From positions 62,001 to 126,000 of the forward strand of contig LUVW01000044.1 in the NCBI GenBank assembly GCA_001661515.1: a stretch of DNA of 64,000 bases, in the 5' to 3' direction. The position numbers were made by a program, and so were the translations under genes. The notes under the pieces are model-generated. The model had not been told where the DNA came from, ran no database searches, and saw only the letters and a program-made list of their open reading frames with translations. This stretch comes from Capniomyces stellatus (lineage: Eukaryota > Kickxellomycota > Harpellomycetes > Harpellales > Legeriomycetaceae). Numbering within the stretch: position 1 is the first letter of the stretch; every line of letters starts with the position of its first letter. This document shows, one piece after another, positions 24,447 through 35,556 of the stretch.

Positions 24447-27400
24447 ATGCCTGGTGAAACGACTTATAGGGGGAGTTCAACTGTGATCGAAAATAATGGT
24501 GATTCAGAAAACGAAAATACGACATCTTTGTCTAAATCTAGCCCACAAAGCCCAAATCCGACAATAATTTATTCTATTCTGATTGGGGTTCTAGTGGGAT
24601 CGCTAGCTGGTATGGTCATCTATTTGGTTGTAAAGTACTATTTACAAATAACCAGTAGGATTGAGCTGCTTTTAGGAAAGAAAAGAAGAAGCTCGGACTT
24701 TGATAATGACAGGGGTATAGCCAATACAAACCATCCGAATAAAAAAAACGGTGATGTGTTTCAAAGTACATCCGAAAAGGAGCTAGACCTGGAAAGACAG
24801 GCTTCCACAGAGCATAGAGATAACTTTCAAAGCAGCGATGAGTTTAAGAGTCTGTATCTGGAACAAGCCAAACCGGGGATAAATTACGAATACGTCGCTG
24901 ACGTCAATCAGGGGAAACCACACACTCAATTTAATAACCGGTCCTCTAGTCATGCTACTGAAAAAGTTGGCGAAAATGACACATTTGAGAATATAGATAT
25001 ACATTCACCAAGTAAAGCGGTTGCTAAAAAAGAGTTGGGAGATGTGAGTATACACAATATCTATGAAGAATCAATGGAGATAAGAGACAAAATGACCAAG
25101 TCTGAGAAACGCAATTCAAATCTATACCAAGTAGATCGAGATTATAAAATTGCTGAACCACAAAACAACCAAAGTGGAAAAGGGCCCTCCAATGTAGATT
25201 CAGATGAAAATTTGAAATCCAAAATATACAGAAGATACGATTCTGGACATGATATAACGAGCAACACAATTCCAAGGTCCATCAGCAAACATAGAAATAT
25301 AATCAACAATACAAGTAGTGGTGTTGGTATACATATGGCCAGCTTTGAGTTGGCTGAAATCAGTGGGAAGAAGTGCCCAGACCCGCGGCATAATAGCCTG
25401 AAGTACGGCGATGATCTGTTTTCAGCGATTTACAAGGACACCAAACTAAGCAATCCTGGACATTATCACGGGGCTTCCAACTTTGAAGGTGATGTTGATA
25501 TGAAATTTGGTGACAAAATTACAGTAGAACACAGTCCAGAACCCTCTGGTCATAACAAGGCCTTTGTAAGTCCAAAAAAACTAGATATTCCAGGTACCAA
25601 AAGTAAAAGCTACTATGGCGAAACCGCAATGAACCAGGATGTACTGGTTAGTGATTCAAGTATAAACAAAAACACCTCCAAGCTGTCATTGTTTGGACTA
25701 AAAAGGATCAAGGAAACCAAGAACGGGGTAATTAACCGCTTTAGGCTTTCAAAATTTTTGGTTGGTAATAACAATATTGAGAAAAACAGAGGCAAGGGAG
25801 ACAAGGTGCGCTTAAAAAAAAGCAAGAGTATGTTATTGTTTCGAAAAAAGTCGACTGTGGGTTTGAGTAATACCAACGATACTGAGAAAGACGACATAAG
25901 CCATGAGCTGCCGATAGACAAGATGTACCACAATAAAAGCTTTAGGTCTAAGAACGTGGACTTCAACGCCGAATATAAAGCTGAGCGTTTAAGCCGATCC
26001 AAAAGTTTGCAGCTGGATAAATACATACACTCACACTTTTTCCCCAACTATGACCATTTAGACTTGAACAGAATGGCGGATAAGAATAAAAGTACATGCG
26101 CAAGTCATATAAAAAGCAAGAGCATGTACATTAGCATGAACAAATTAACCAACACAGACGCATTCAGATCAGAATTGTCATTAAGCGAAACCTCCATCTT
26201 TACAGCTGAAACAGGAAATTCTCCTATACTCTCGCATCTGTGCACTTCGCTGTCAAATAATCTTGACTTGGAATGCTTTAGGAAATATAAGCACATGGAC
26301 GATAGTGTACCTGATATGCCTAACATAAGTAAAACCGATAATAATTCTGAAGCCCAGGAGCAACCAGGAAACTGTATTGATGATAAAAATGACTCTGGAA
26401 ACAAATATCACAACAAAACCATCAACATACGGTCGAGTAATGCAAGTTTTAGACCCGAATTTAGCCTAAATAAAAGGGAAGATCTTGGATTATATGGGCT
26501 TGAAAGCTCTCGTATGAAGTCAGAATATAACAGCTTTTCGAGAGTAAAGCTGCAGGAAAATATTTTGGATACTAGCTTTGGCCAGAATTCAGCTACTAAT
26601 AGTAAGGCAAGCTTTGGTGAGCTAGAAATCGATAGCTCGCCATTGGACTTGAACTTTGATGATATCCATTATGCCGAGTCAAATCCCGGTAATGGAGCAA
26701 GGCAGCCAAACAACACGAATCCTAACAATAACACCAAGAACGTCGACTTAGTACTACTACCACTTGACTATGGTGTCAACAACCAAGTAATAGATGCTGG
26801 CACTCATACGAAAACTGCCTATGCGTTTAAAATAGAATCTCTGGGGAAAATGAGGAGTCAGCACAACACTGAAACCCCAAGTTCTCCGTCAGGTACGTCA
26901 GGTACGTCATTGACAGCTGCATCCAACACTGGATTTTACAAACGTGACAATTCCGAGCAGCCAGAATTTACAAAAAACGCACATACAATCAGCGACTATG
27001 TTAAAGGCAACAGAGTATCGAGGTTAGGGTTAAACTCACTGGGTCTACTAAACTCACCACTTTCGCGACGATCTTTAGACTTGGAAAACAGCAACATTGG
27101 GTATGTATACAATGGCACAAGCTTTGGTGATGACATGTCTGTCGAGATCTCGGTTTCTTCAAAGGGAAATCATGCTATTAGGGCTTCAATTGCTGAAAAG
27201 TTGGAATTCAGCGAAATGACAAGGCCATTGTCGGTCTACTCTATTCTATCCAGTATATCAAACAACTACTCGGGGATTAATACTCCAGGAACAGTCCCTG
27301 GTCAGATTCTGAGCCACTCGCCTTCACACGCTAAAAGCAACTCGAGGTCCTCTGTTATGGATTCGTTTATAAGATCGGGCTATTTGAACCGTAAGAAAAG

Positions 27401-28166
27401 CAACAGCGTCAGTGAATATGATTTTAGAGTCGCCTCATTTGTTTACACCCCTACCCAAAACCAAAAACACCAGTCAAAGCCCTTGGAGGCTATCGAGTCA
27501 ACAAACAGCATACCAAATTTTGAAGCACCCGAACAAGAACTGAAGCGCCAAAACATAACAAGTAGCCCCTCAAAGAAATTTTCAAGCAGCTCTACTATGG
27601 AATTTAGTTTGTCTAGGTATCAAAGCCGCGACAAACTAATGCAATTGGAGAAACATGGCAGTTTGGAAAGTGAAATCGATAACACTGACAAAAAATACGG
27701 TACAAGCAAACAAAACGAGCCCAATATACATTCCGTGCTGCAACTTGACCTTGGACTAGATATCTACGCCAACAGCCCGTTTAGCCATGATACATATAAG
27801 CAAGGCAGCTTTGACAAAGAAGACCATATATGCTACGAGTCGCTCCAACTAAACAACAGCGATATATTCAAATCACCTGCCATCCGTGATGTTGTTGGGG
27901 TAGAGCAAAGGCTAAAACACAAAAAGGAATTCACTGACGCACGTTTTAAGCTAGGATCAGCTCCAGAATCAGGCTCTGGCACTTTTGATTCTGATAGGCA
28001 AAGCACCGGAAATCATAGGAGGAGACAGGACTCGTTTTTATTAGTCTCTGTGGAAAATGAAGTTTTGTTGAGCAAAAAACCAGTAAAAAGCTACCACAAA
28101 AGATCAAAGTCGCTATGCGCACTGCCCGTCATCACCTCAAACGACGCTACCAACGCCGTGAGCTGA
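24447..28166 (+). CDS. Large single-pass membrane protein, Ser/Asn-rich, unknown function
   Basis: Intronless, 1239 residues. A 39-residue Ser/Asn/Thr-rich head is followed by one strong membrane segment (about 40-67), then a run KKRRSS that should mark the cytosolic side. The remaining 1170 residues are low-complexity, rich in Ser, Asn, Lys and Asp, with no recognisable catalytic domain. A short basic motif, R/K-S-K-S-L/M, recurs at 458-462, 517-521, 556-560 and 1219-1223, and SPS or SP sites are frequent, suggesting phosphorylation. Fungal sensors and polarity proteins of the Wsc, Mid2 or Axl2 kind share the layout of one membrane segment and a long tail, but there is no signal peptide or cysteine-rich ectodomain here, so no assignment is made. 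The start is fixed by an in-frame stop 9 nt upstream. Confidence 0.8.
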   Translation: MPGETTYRGSSTVIENNGDSENENTTSLSKSSPQSPNPTIIYSILIGVLVGSLAGMVIYLVVKYYLQITSRIELLLGKKRRSSDFDNDRGIANTNHPNKKNGDVFQSTSEKELDLERQASTEHRDNFQSSDEFKSLYLEQAKPGINYEYVADVNQGKPHTQFNNRSSSHATEKVGENDTFENIDIHSPSKAVAKKELGDVSIHNIYEESMEIRDKMTKSEKRNSNLYQVDRDYKIAEPQNNQSGKGPSNVDSDENLKSKIYRRYDSGHDITSNTIPRSISKHRNIINNTSSGVGIHMASFELAEISGKKCPDPRHNSLKYGDDLFSAIYKDTKLSNPGHYHGASNFEGDVDMKFGDKITVEHSPEPSGHNKAFVSPKKLDIPGTKSKSYYGETAMNQDVLVSDSSINKNTSKLSLFGLKRIKETKNGVINRFRLSKFLVGNNNIEKNRGKGDKVRLKKSKSMLLFRKKSTVGLSNTNDTEKDDISHELPIDKMYHNKSFRSKNVDFNAEYKAERLSRSKSLQLDKYIHSHFFPNYDHLDLNRMADKNKSTCASHIKSKSMYISMNKLTNTDAFRSELSLSETSIFTAETGNSPILSHLCTSLSNNLDLECFRKYKHMDDSVPDMPNISKTDNNSEAQEQPGNCIDDKNDSGNKYHNKTINIRSSNASFRPEFSLNKREDLGLYGLESSRMKSEYNSFSRVKLQENILDTSFGQNSATNSKASFGELEIDSSPLDLNFDDIHYAESNPGNGARQPNNTNPNNNTKNVDLVLLPLDYGVNNQVIDAGTHTKTAYAFKIESLGKMRSQHNTETPSSPSGTSGTSLTAASNTGFYKRDNSEQPEFTKNAHTISDYVKGNRVSRLGLNSLGLLNSPLSRRSLDLENSNIGYVYNGTSFGDDMSVEISVSSKGNHAIRASIAEKLEFSEMTRPLSVYSILSSISNNYSGINTPGTVPGQILSHSPSHAKSNSRSSVMDSFIRSGYLNRKKSNSVSEYDFRVASFVYTPTQNQKHQSKPLEAIESTNSIPNFEAPEQELKRQNITSSPSKKFSSSSTMEFSLSRYQSRDKLMQLEKHGSLESEIDNTDKKYGTSKQNEPNIHSVLQLDLGLDIYANSPFSHDTYKQGSFDKEDHICYESLQLNNSDIFKSPAIRDVVGVEQRLKHKKEFTDARFKLGSAPESGSGTFDSDRQSTGNHRRRQDSFLLVSVENEVLLSKKPVKSYHKRSKSLCALPVITSNDATNAVS

Positions 28167-28900
28167 AAATAACACAATTCTTTGATATCACCGCCTAATA
28201 CTCTTAAACACAGACCCTCCCCACATTCGCCGACTTGCTGTCTAAATACCACTGTATACTATATACTTTGTAATAAAGCTATCTTGGAATTTCTCGATAT
28301 AAAAAAGAGGCGTGAACAATAATAGGCTGGTTCTACTCTTGTTGATACTCGCCGTTTACCCTTGTAGTATTTCTCTTTTTTTTGTTTTTGTAGTCATAGT
28401 GGGACTATGTAGTCCTTAACGCTATTCTTTGTTTCACATTACTAAATTTAAAATGATCACTTTAATATACCCTTCCATAGTGCAAAATATTTTTTTATTT
28501 TTTTCCTTCTGCTAGATAATTTTGAAACGTGTGTTTTGTTTTTTTTTATTGAAATGAAACTTGTGTTTTGTTTTCTATAAAACCCTTGATCTAATTAAAC
28601 TCCATTAAACCAATTGCAACGCTCATCACACATTGATCAAACCTTTGTGTTTTGCGATATACGGCCATTCATTTGCCAAATCAAAGAATCCACACGTTAA
28701 TCAGTCGAATGAGATATACATAAGCCAAAATTAGTCTAAAAAAAAATAAAAATAAAAAAGCCTGCAAATTTTTGGCCGATAAATATAACCAAGTGTGTTA
28801 ATGACATACAAAAACACCTTACATACAACCTCTACTAAACCAACACCTTTAAAAAGATATCTCAAAAAAGTCACAAAGCTCGACTTACTGTTCAATAAAT
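28167..28900. other. Intergenic region
   Basis: About 730 bp between the large membrane protein and MAG1. AT-rich, with T-runs near 28380 and 28490. No gene seen. Confidence 0.6.
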
Positions 28901-30178
28901 ATGACTGCAATTAGAACTAGCTCGAGGCTTAAAAGTAAAATACCGGTGGCGTACTACTCGGCCAACGTGGCAAAACCAAACACGGTAGCTCGTAAAAAAG
29001 ACGAATTTTTGGCCAAAACAGAAAGTAAAACAAAGGGTGTAAAAGAAAGCACCAAAAGCAATGCAAATCTAAAAAACAGTCCCGAATTAAAGAATGTCGA
29101 AATGGCTAAAGCGAAGCTGCCTAGGGCTGCAAAGCCAGCAAAACCGACAAAATCTTTGCAGCTCGATGGACCAGGTCAAAATGGAAGTAGCAATGCAGAT
29201 ACAGAATCTAAAGACAGACTTAAAAGTAAGACCAAGACCAGGACGGCAGGAAAAATTAAGGAAAACAAAGTAAGCAGTAGTAAGATCGAGCCGGCCACAA
29301 GCGCACAAATCCAAGAATTTATTGAGAAAATAAGCTGTTGTGAGCTCAAAAGCGCAATAACCCACTTAGCTACAGTCGACCCAAGGCTAGGGGACCTTAT
29401 GATAAGTTTAAACAAGGACCCAAGCACAGTATTCAGACCCAAAACCTCAGCGAACGACAAAGACACCAAGAGCGAGGTAAAGAGTGCTATCAACGTCAAT
29501 GCTGACGTGGCTGATAGCTCGCCAAGCAAAGCAAGCTCAGCTTTCCATATGCTGATTAGATCGATTATAGGTCAACAGATATCGAATAAAGCCAGTCAGA
29601 GCATCTATAAAAAGTTTCTGAATAAATACGGAATTGCGATTTTACCAAACAAGGACGACAATAGCGAAACCAGCAAATGGTTTGGCGATGGTGCGGATGT
29701 CTGCAAAGAAGAGAATGGCTCAGTGCCATTATCTGATACCACAGTAGCCTTTCCAAACCCTTCAGACTTAATCAATGCTGATGTGCAAGACCTAAGATCA
29801 GTTGGTGCTTCAGAGAAAAAGGCGCTGTATATAATAGCAACAGCACGGTTTTTTCACTCAAGAGACTTGACTGACAGCAAGCTTCTGCTGCTAGATAGTC
29901 AAGAAATATCAGCGATGCTTACTCAAATCAACGGAATAGGGCAGTGGACTGTAGATATGCTTTTGATGTTCTACTTGAACTACTACGATGTCCTCCCAAA
30001 AACGGATCTAGCTATAAGAAAAGCCATGGCCCACCACTTTGGCATACCTTTTAGCTCTATAGCCAACAACAACAAGGCAAATGATGCTGTCCTTGAGAGC
30101 CTAGCCAGAAAGTGGGCACCCTACAGATCAGTTGCCTCGTGGTATATGTACCAACTCAAAGAACATTTCCAACTCTGA
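28901..30178 (+). CDS. MAG1: DNA-3-methyladenine glycosylase II (MAG1/AlkA-like)
   Basis: Excises alkylated purines to start base-excision repair. Intronless, 425 residues. The first ~135 residues are Lys/Ser/Ala-rich and basic, likely nuclear-targeting or DNA-binding, and are absent from bacterial AlkA. The HhH-GPD fold follows: SAITHLATVDPRLG (about 151-164), HMLIRSIIGQQISNKAS (216-232), PSDLINADVQDLRSVGAS (287-304), helix-hairpin-helix INGIGQWTVDMLL (343-355), then LPKTDLAIRKA with the catalytic Asp369. Two low-complexity inserts (about 183-210 and 248-282) enlarge it relative to yeast MAG1 (296 residues). Confidence 0.92.
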   Translation: MTAIRTSSRLKSKIPVAYYSANVAKPNTVARKKDEFLAKTESKTKGVKESTKSNANLKNSPELKNVEMAKAKLPRAAKPAKPTKSLQLDGPGQNGSSNADTESKDRLKSKTKTRTAGKIKENKVSSSKIEPATSAQIQEFIEKISCCELKSAITHLATVDPRLGDLMISLNKDPSTVFRPKTSANDKDTKSEVKSAINVNADVADSSPSKASSAFHMLIRSIIGQQISNKASQSIYKKFLNKYGIAILPNKDDNSETSKWFGDGADVCKEENGSVPLSDTTVAFPNPSDLINADVQDLRSVGASEKKALYIIATARFFHSRDLTDSKLLLLDSQEISAMLTQINGIGQWTVDMLLMFYLNYYDVLPKTDLAIRKAMAHHFGIPFSSIANNNKANDAVLESLARKWAPYRSVASWYMYQLKEHFQL

Positions 30179-31420
30179 TATTTTATAATCGAGCCTGTTT
30201 ACTTCTTATTATATATATATATATATTTAGTGTACCGGCGCTACTTTTTTTTCTATTAAAGCCAAACTGACACTATATTTATTTTTTGGGCGCTGTACAA
30301 TGTCCATAATTCACATGATGCTTGTATGGCACACTGAGATGAGCACCACTACTAAATATAGTTTGCATTCAAGTAAAACTATAGGTAAAAGCAAATTTGA
30401 GCGAGGGAAAGCGGTCATACAATAAACCATTTGAAAATATTACCACGTGTTATAGCTTGGGTATTTCTGATTAAGTGATTTTGTACTGAAATTGCGCAAT
30501 ATCACAAGTAACATTATCAATGGAAAAAGCGAATAGCTAAAATTCGCAGTGCAATATCAAAAAAAAAAGTAACTTTTTAGAATATTGAAATTGTGCGCAA
30601 ATATTTTAACCCTGAAACGATTATAGACGAGCTCTGCCTTTAAATTGACACAAACATTTTGGGAACCAGATTGGGTGTCGATTTATAAACTAGTTTCAAA
30701 CTATCATATTATCACTGAGATATATAATAAAAAAATCTGAAAAAAGAAAATCGATGCTGATTTGGTAAAGCAAATAATAATTATTTCAGAGTTTGATGCC
30801 ATTTTACGAAACTAAAACTAGGGCTAAAGTCAAAGTCAAAGTCAAAGTCAAAGCCAAAGTCAAAGTCGGTTTAAAAAAATAAGAAATGGAGTGAAATGAA
30901 ACCCAAGATTGCTTTGGAGACCAGCTGGTCTAATCTCTAGAATGTGTGTATCTAATTCAGTCCCGTTTTGCTATTGGGGCATTCAAGTAAGCGTAATAAC
31001 AGTTTCCGCTTGTGACTAAATATTGGGGGTTTTTTTTTTCCTCATTCTCAAATCGTTAGTTCAAAAACATTTAGAAAAAAGAGGTTCAAGTGAGTAAATG
31101 ACTGAGGTAAATTAACACTATATTAAATCGGCTTTAAATCCTGAAACCTTATATTAATCCTAATAAAAAAAAATCATTATTCTTTATTGCAGGTTCAAGC
31201 CAATAAAAGATATAAAAACAAGCCAAAGCGCATGTTGGTATTTCTTCCATTATCAAAGCTGAATTACCCTTGTATTCATAAGAAAATTCAGGCATAATAG
31301 TGCTGTTGCATCAATTGGATTCCAGCAAGAGACCAAAATATTTACCTATCATATTTAATAAAGAAAAAAGGAGGGATACTACATCCCATATCTGTAAATA
31401 AAAGTATATAAACTACGGGA
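30179..31420. other. Intergenic region with simple repeats
   Basis: About 1.2 kb between MAG1 and the OPT transporter. Contains a TA run near 30210-30226 and a 6-bp repeat at 30825-30868. No gene seen. Confidence 0.6.
30825..30868. repeat. Tandem repeat (TCAAAG)n
   Basis: Seven units of TCAAAG or close variants (one CCAAAG). Confidence 0.85.
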
Positions 31421-33808
31421 ATGGAGCCAATTCAAGTAGAAAAGTCGCATTTCACAGTAAGTACAGCTATAATAACGTTATAACTTGAAATGAAGTAAAC
31501 CAAAGTCCCGTGAATCGCGTTGGTTCGTGCTAATTCTGAACCCCATGTTATGAAATATATATATATAATGTGTATATAGTGGAGAAGTATAGTTGTTGGT
31601 CTCGGGATAGGGACAATACTGTGTTTCTCCAACATGTATTTTGGGCTGCAGACAGGGTGGATAAGCATGATGTCGCTCCAGTCGTCTTTAGTTGGATTCG
31701 CAATATTCAAAGTTATTCAGCCGATGCTTAAAACACACTTTTCAGTTATGGAAAACGTACTGTTGCAGACGGTAGCGGTAGCAACGGCAACTATGCCACT
31801 TGCGGGAGGTTTTGTGGGCGTATTGCCGGCATTAAGCATGCTGACGGTTGAAGAGGCGAAAGGAAGGCTGTTGGAGCTGGATTTTTTTAAGCTGTGCGTT
31901 TGGGGAATAGGGCTGTCGTTTTTTGGTGTTTTCTTTGCTATCCCAATAAGAAAGCAAAGCATTATCAAGGAAAAACTTCGGTTTCCCTCTGGAACTGCCA
32001 CGGCGCAGATGATTGCAGTATTGCACAAGGACACCAACTTGGTTGAAAAAATCGGCAAGCAAATAGAGTATGAAATAGCTGGTGCTGTCAGTTTGCTTGA
32101 AGAAGAAGAGCATCTGGATAGGCTCGAAAATGACGAGGAGCTAAGAATCGAGGATAGCGACGATGTTGGTGCCAATTATGAAAATACCCGACCAGGGCTT
32201 AATGAGAATAGTGCACTTATTGATAGCCATGGGCCACCTTCAGACCACAATGTCGTTAACTCCAACCTAGCAGACAGCTGGAGACACAAAATATACCTAT
32301 TGGTTGTATCATTTGGGCTTTCGTCGCTATACACAATTATAGCATATTTTTTCCCGACAATTAAAGCCATTCCAGTATTTGGATCATACCTATCGAACAG
32401 CTGGATGTGGAACCTTACACCTTCGCTATCGTTTGCCGGGCAAGGAATGATTATGGGACTTCCGACTTGCACCAGCATGCTGTTTGGGGCAGTTTTTGGG
32501 TGGGGTGTTCTTTCCCCGCTTGCCAAGACTTTTGGTTGGGCGCCTGGGCCAGTTGGTGACTGGACCACTGGAAGCCGGGGGTGGATTCTTTGGATTTCTT
32601 TGGCAATTATGATTGGCGAAAGCATGGTTTCCCTTTCTCTGATGGCGCTTGAGGAGCTACACATGTTTATAAAGTCAATGCTAGTAGACGACAGCACTTC
32701 CCGCTCGGATGATGAGCAGCTAGCTGGAAGGGTTGGCCGAAAAGCAAAACGTCACGTATTTGTTCGCCATGGGTTTGAGCTGATTGACGAGTCAAGCTGT
32801 AATGTTCGTAATCGAAGCAGCGCCTACGGAAGCACTGCTGGAGATAGCGATGGACCAGACCATACAACCAGCTGCAGGCTCGATGACGAAGATAGTGCCA
32901 GTGCTAATATGTTGGCTCGTATTACTTCTGACGCCCCGCCTGACCAGTTGGTATCTATGAAGGTTGCCTGGATAGGACTAGCGCTTAGCACACTATTATG
33001 TGCTATAACTATGGAGTACTTGTTTCAGATCCCAATAAAAATGACTATCACTGGTGTTGTGCTAGCTTGTATTCTAGCAGTATTGAGTGTGCGGGCGCTT
33101 GGCAAAACAGATTTGAACCCGGTTTCAGGGATAGGAAAAGTGTCACAGATTGTGTTTGCTGTACTGATGCCTAAAGACATTGTTGGAAACCTCGTGGCAG
33201 GCGCGATTGCTGAAGCTGGGGCTATGCAGACAGGCGATTTGATGCAGGACTTGAAAACAGGCCATCTAGTCGGCGCCTCGCCAAAGTCCCAGTTCTATGC
33301 CCAAATAATAGGCTCTGTGTTTAGCGTGTTTGTATCTTCGTTTGCGTACCTAATGTACACCGCTCTGTACAAAATCCCAGGTCCCGAGTTCCCGGCCCCA
33401 ACTGCCCAAGTCTGGCTTGATATGGCCAGATTGGTTAACGGCCAAGCACTACCAGATAAAGTTTATGAATTTTCCATCTTCTTTGCTCTACTGTTTGCTC
33501 TCCTTGTGGTCGTTGAAAAGGTTTTAGAGCGAACCAAGTTTACTGATAAACATCTCAAAACCTTTGTTTTGAAATGGTGGCCCAGCGGAATTGCCTTTGC
33601 TGTCGGAATTTACAACACTCCAAATTTCACAATTGCTAGATTTATCGGTGCTTTTATGAGTAATTACTATCTCTCCTTGATTAAGAAGCGTGGCCTCGAT
33701 GACGGCAATGACGCTGGAACCAATGTTATTGTTGTTGCCAGTGGATTTGTTCTCGGTGAAGGAACCACTGCCTTCCTTACACTGATATATGACTCGCTAA
33801 ACAAATAA
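31421..33808 (+). CDS. Oligopeptide transporter family protein, YGL114W-like
   Basis: OPT-family membrane transporter, the group that includes yeast YGL114W. Two exons, 31421-31456 and 31580-33808, give 754 residues; the intron is 123 nt, phase 0, donor GTAAGT, acceptor TATATAG. The second exon opens with WRSIVVGLGIGTILCFSN, then MYFGLQTGWISMMSLQSSL, a hallmark of this clade. Further on are ATMPLAGGFVG, RFPSGTATAQMI, TDLNPVSGIGKVSQ and GASPKSQFYAQIIGS, with about 14-16 hydrophobic segments and a cytosolic acidic/Ser-rich loop. The C-terminus ends in GLDDGNDAGTNVIVVASGFVLGEG. Substrate unknown: peptides or metal chelates are possible from the family. Confidence 0.92.
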
Positions 33809-34095
33809 TAGATTTCTCTTATTTTCTTTTTCTTTCTTTTTTTTCCATTGTGACCTGCCGCAATATCACATACACACACTCATTTTAACCTATTACAGCA
33901 CTTGTTTTTTATCAACCCGTAGTCTAAATTTAGATATTGACAAAGTGTATACGTTTTTGTATTTGCTCTATTATCGAACATTGTTTTCGTTTTATTTATT
34001 TAGCGCTCTTGTGACTTAAAGTATATTGAGCTATAAGCTATAATCATTTTGGTACACCACTATTCAAGAAAACAAGTACACAGATGTATCCTACG

Positions 34096-35556
34096 CTATT
34101 TAATAGGGCTGAAATTGAATGGCTTTAAAATAAAGCTTTCCATATCCTGAATCAGATTGGATGTTCCGAGAACCGAAGTTGACCAGGTTCTGTTTTCCCA
34201 AGCCAACCTTCGACTTTCTTTCCTCTCAGCCAACGAATTGTAATGCCAGATGTGATAAACGTGGTTCAGGTGCCCCAGCTGGCTAAACCAGGCCCCAACC
34301 AGATGGTTAGCGTTTAGCCTATGACTGACGGATGCTTTCCATCGCTCCTCCCACTCCAACAAGCATCCTGGCTTCAATGAATATGATCTGAACTCAAATA
34401 TACAGTTCTCGTTATTATTCATGTTATCTGCCAATCTATCCATCGTCTTTACCATTGTTGGGTAAAAGCTGAACTCCTGAACCACTCTCGAGTTTCTTGA
34501 CGACATCGTTTTGTTCAGTTGCGTCTCTAGCTCTAAGATCTGTTGAAGCCTCTCGCTTTTTGATTTTATTTGCTCCTCTTCAAGATCAAACGAATTTGAG
34601 AACTTTTGCATGGCGTTAAAGTCCTTGAACTGCAAAATATGAACTATTTACATATAGTTTACTATACCATTATACATTTGGTACATTCTGCGACAATAGA
34701 ACACCCCCGTACATTATGTGTTCAGTAATGTGTAGACAGAACATGTACCTGCACAATCCATTTTCCCGATTGATGTCTTCCAGCTTCCTGTGAGCTTCAT
34801 ATCAGGCGAGAACTCCTCAATCAACAATGGGTACAGCCTCTGACTATGTATAAACACGACATTAAGCAACATCGATAAATTTGTATTTACTCCATGTATG
34901 TATATGCACTGTACTACACCGCATACACGCTCCGCCTGCATATAAACCACCACGACAACAAATAGGAACTTACGCTATCTTTGTATAGTCCCGCATATAA
35001 CCAGGTCTTACATTATGAACTATATGTACAAACCAACAGACGCCGTTGATCAACTGCGTCAAGCTAAATCACATCACTATTAAACAACATGTGCCAAAGC
35101 CCACATAAAAAAAAATACACTGTTGATTTATATATGTGCAGGTTTACCCATGACTTTATGTTCAAACACGTCATTAGCCAACATTGAAATATCCTTTTGG
35201 TTGGCCAACCTTGCTGCCTCCGACCCATGCAATATCTTGTCAATTATACCTTTCTTTTTGCCTTTTGTGTCACTCTCATTTTCTTTAGCTTGTTCTTTCT
35301 CGTCAATCAAGTTTATAACCTTATTTATGTTATTGCAACTGGTTGGTCTCAATACGCCTACACTGCTTCCACTTAACTTGGGTACTGTGTACGATCCAGG
35401 GTTTAGAATATTATTGGTACATGTAAATATTCCTCTTTGGACAACTAAAGCTCTTGCTGTGGCGCTACCATGCTGTGGAGTACTGTTCGCTAAATTCTGA
35501 CTCAACTTGCTATCCTTCACGCTCTTTAAGAATTGCCTTTTAAACATACTTGGCAC
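34096..35556 (-). CDS. NIPSNAP-domain protein
   Basis: NIPSNAP proteins are mostly mitochondrial, with roles reported in mitophagy signalling in animals; molecular activity is unclear. Five exons give 367 residues: 35556-35148, 35019-34974, 34843-34749, 34687-34668, 34629-34096. The N-terminus is basic and could target mitochondria; a GIIDKILHGSEAARLANQKD stretch matches the usual lead-in. The first ferredoxin-like repeat starts at VHNVRPGYMRDYTKIAQRL and includes LTGSWKTSIG. The second holds FEFRSYSLKPGCLLEWEERW, VGAWFSQLGHLNHVYHIWHY, then LIQDMESFILKPFNFSPIK at the end, diagnostic of the family. Exon 4 is only 20 nt and is the least certain part; it replaces the usual HxWRY motif. Confidence 0.9.

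Noticed and set aside
24323..24447. Joining the two unknown genes at 23835 and 24447 into one by splicing
   Set aside because: A TAA lies in frame 9 nt before the second ATG with no AG acceptor between them, and the available acceptor gives a stop.
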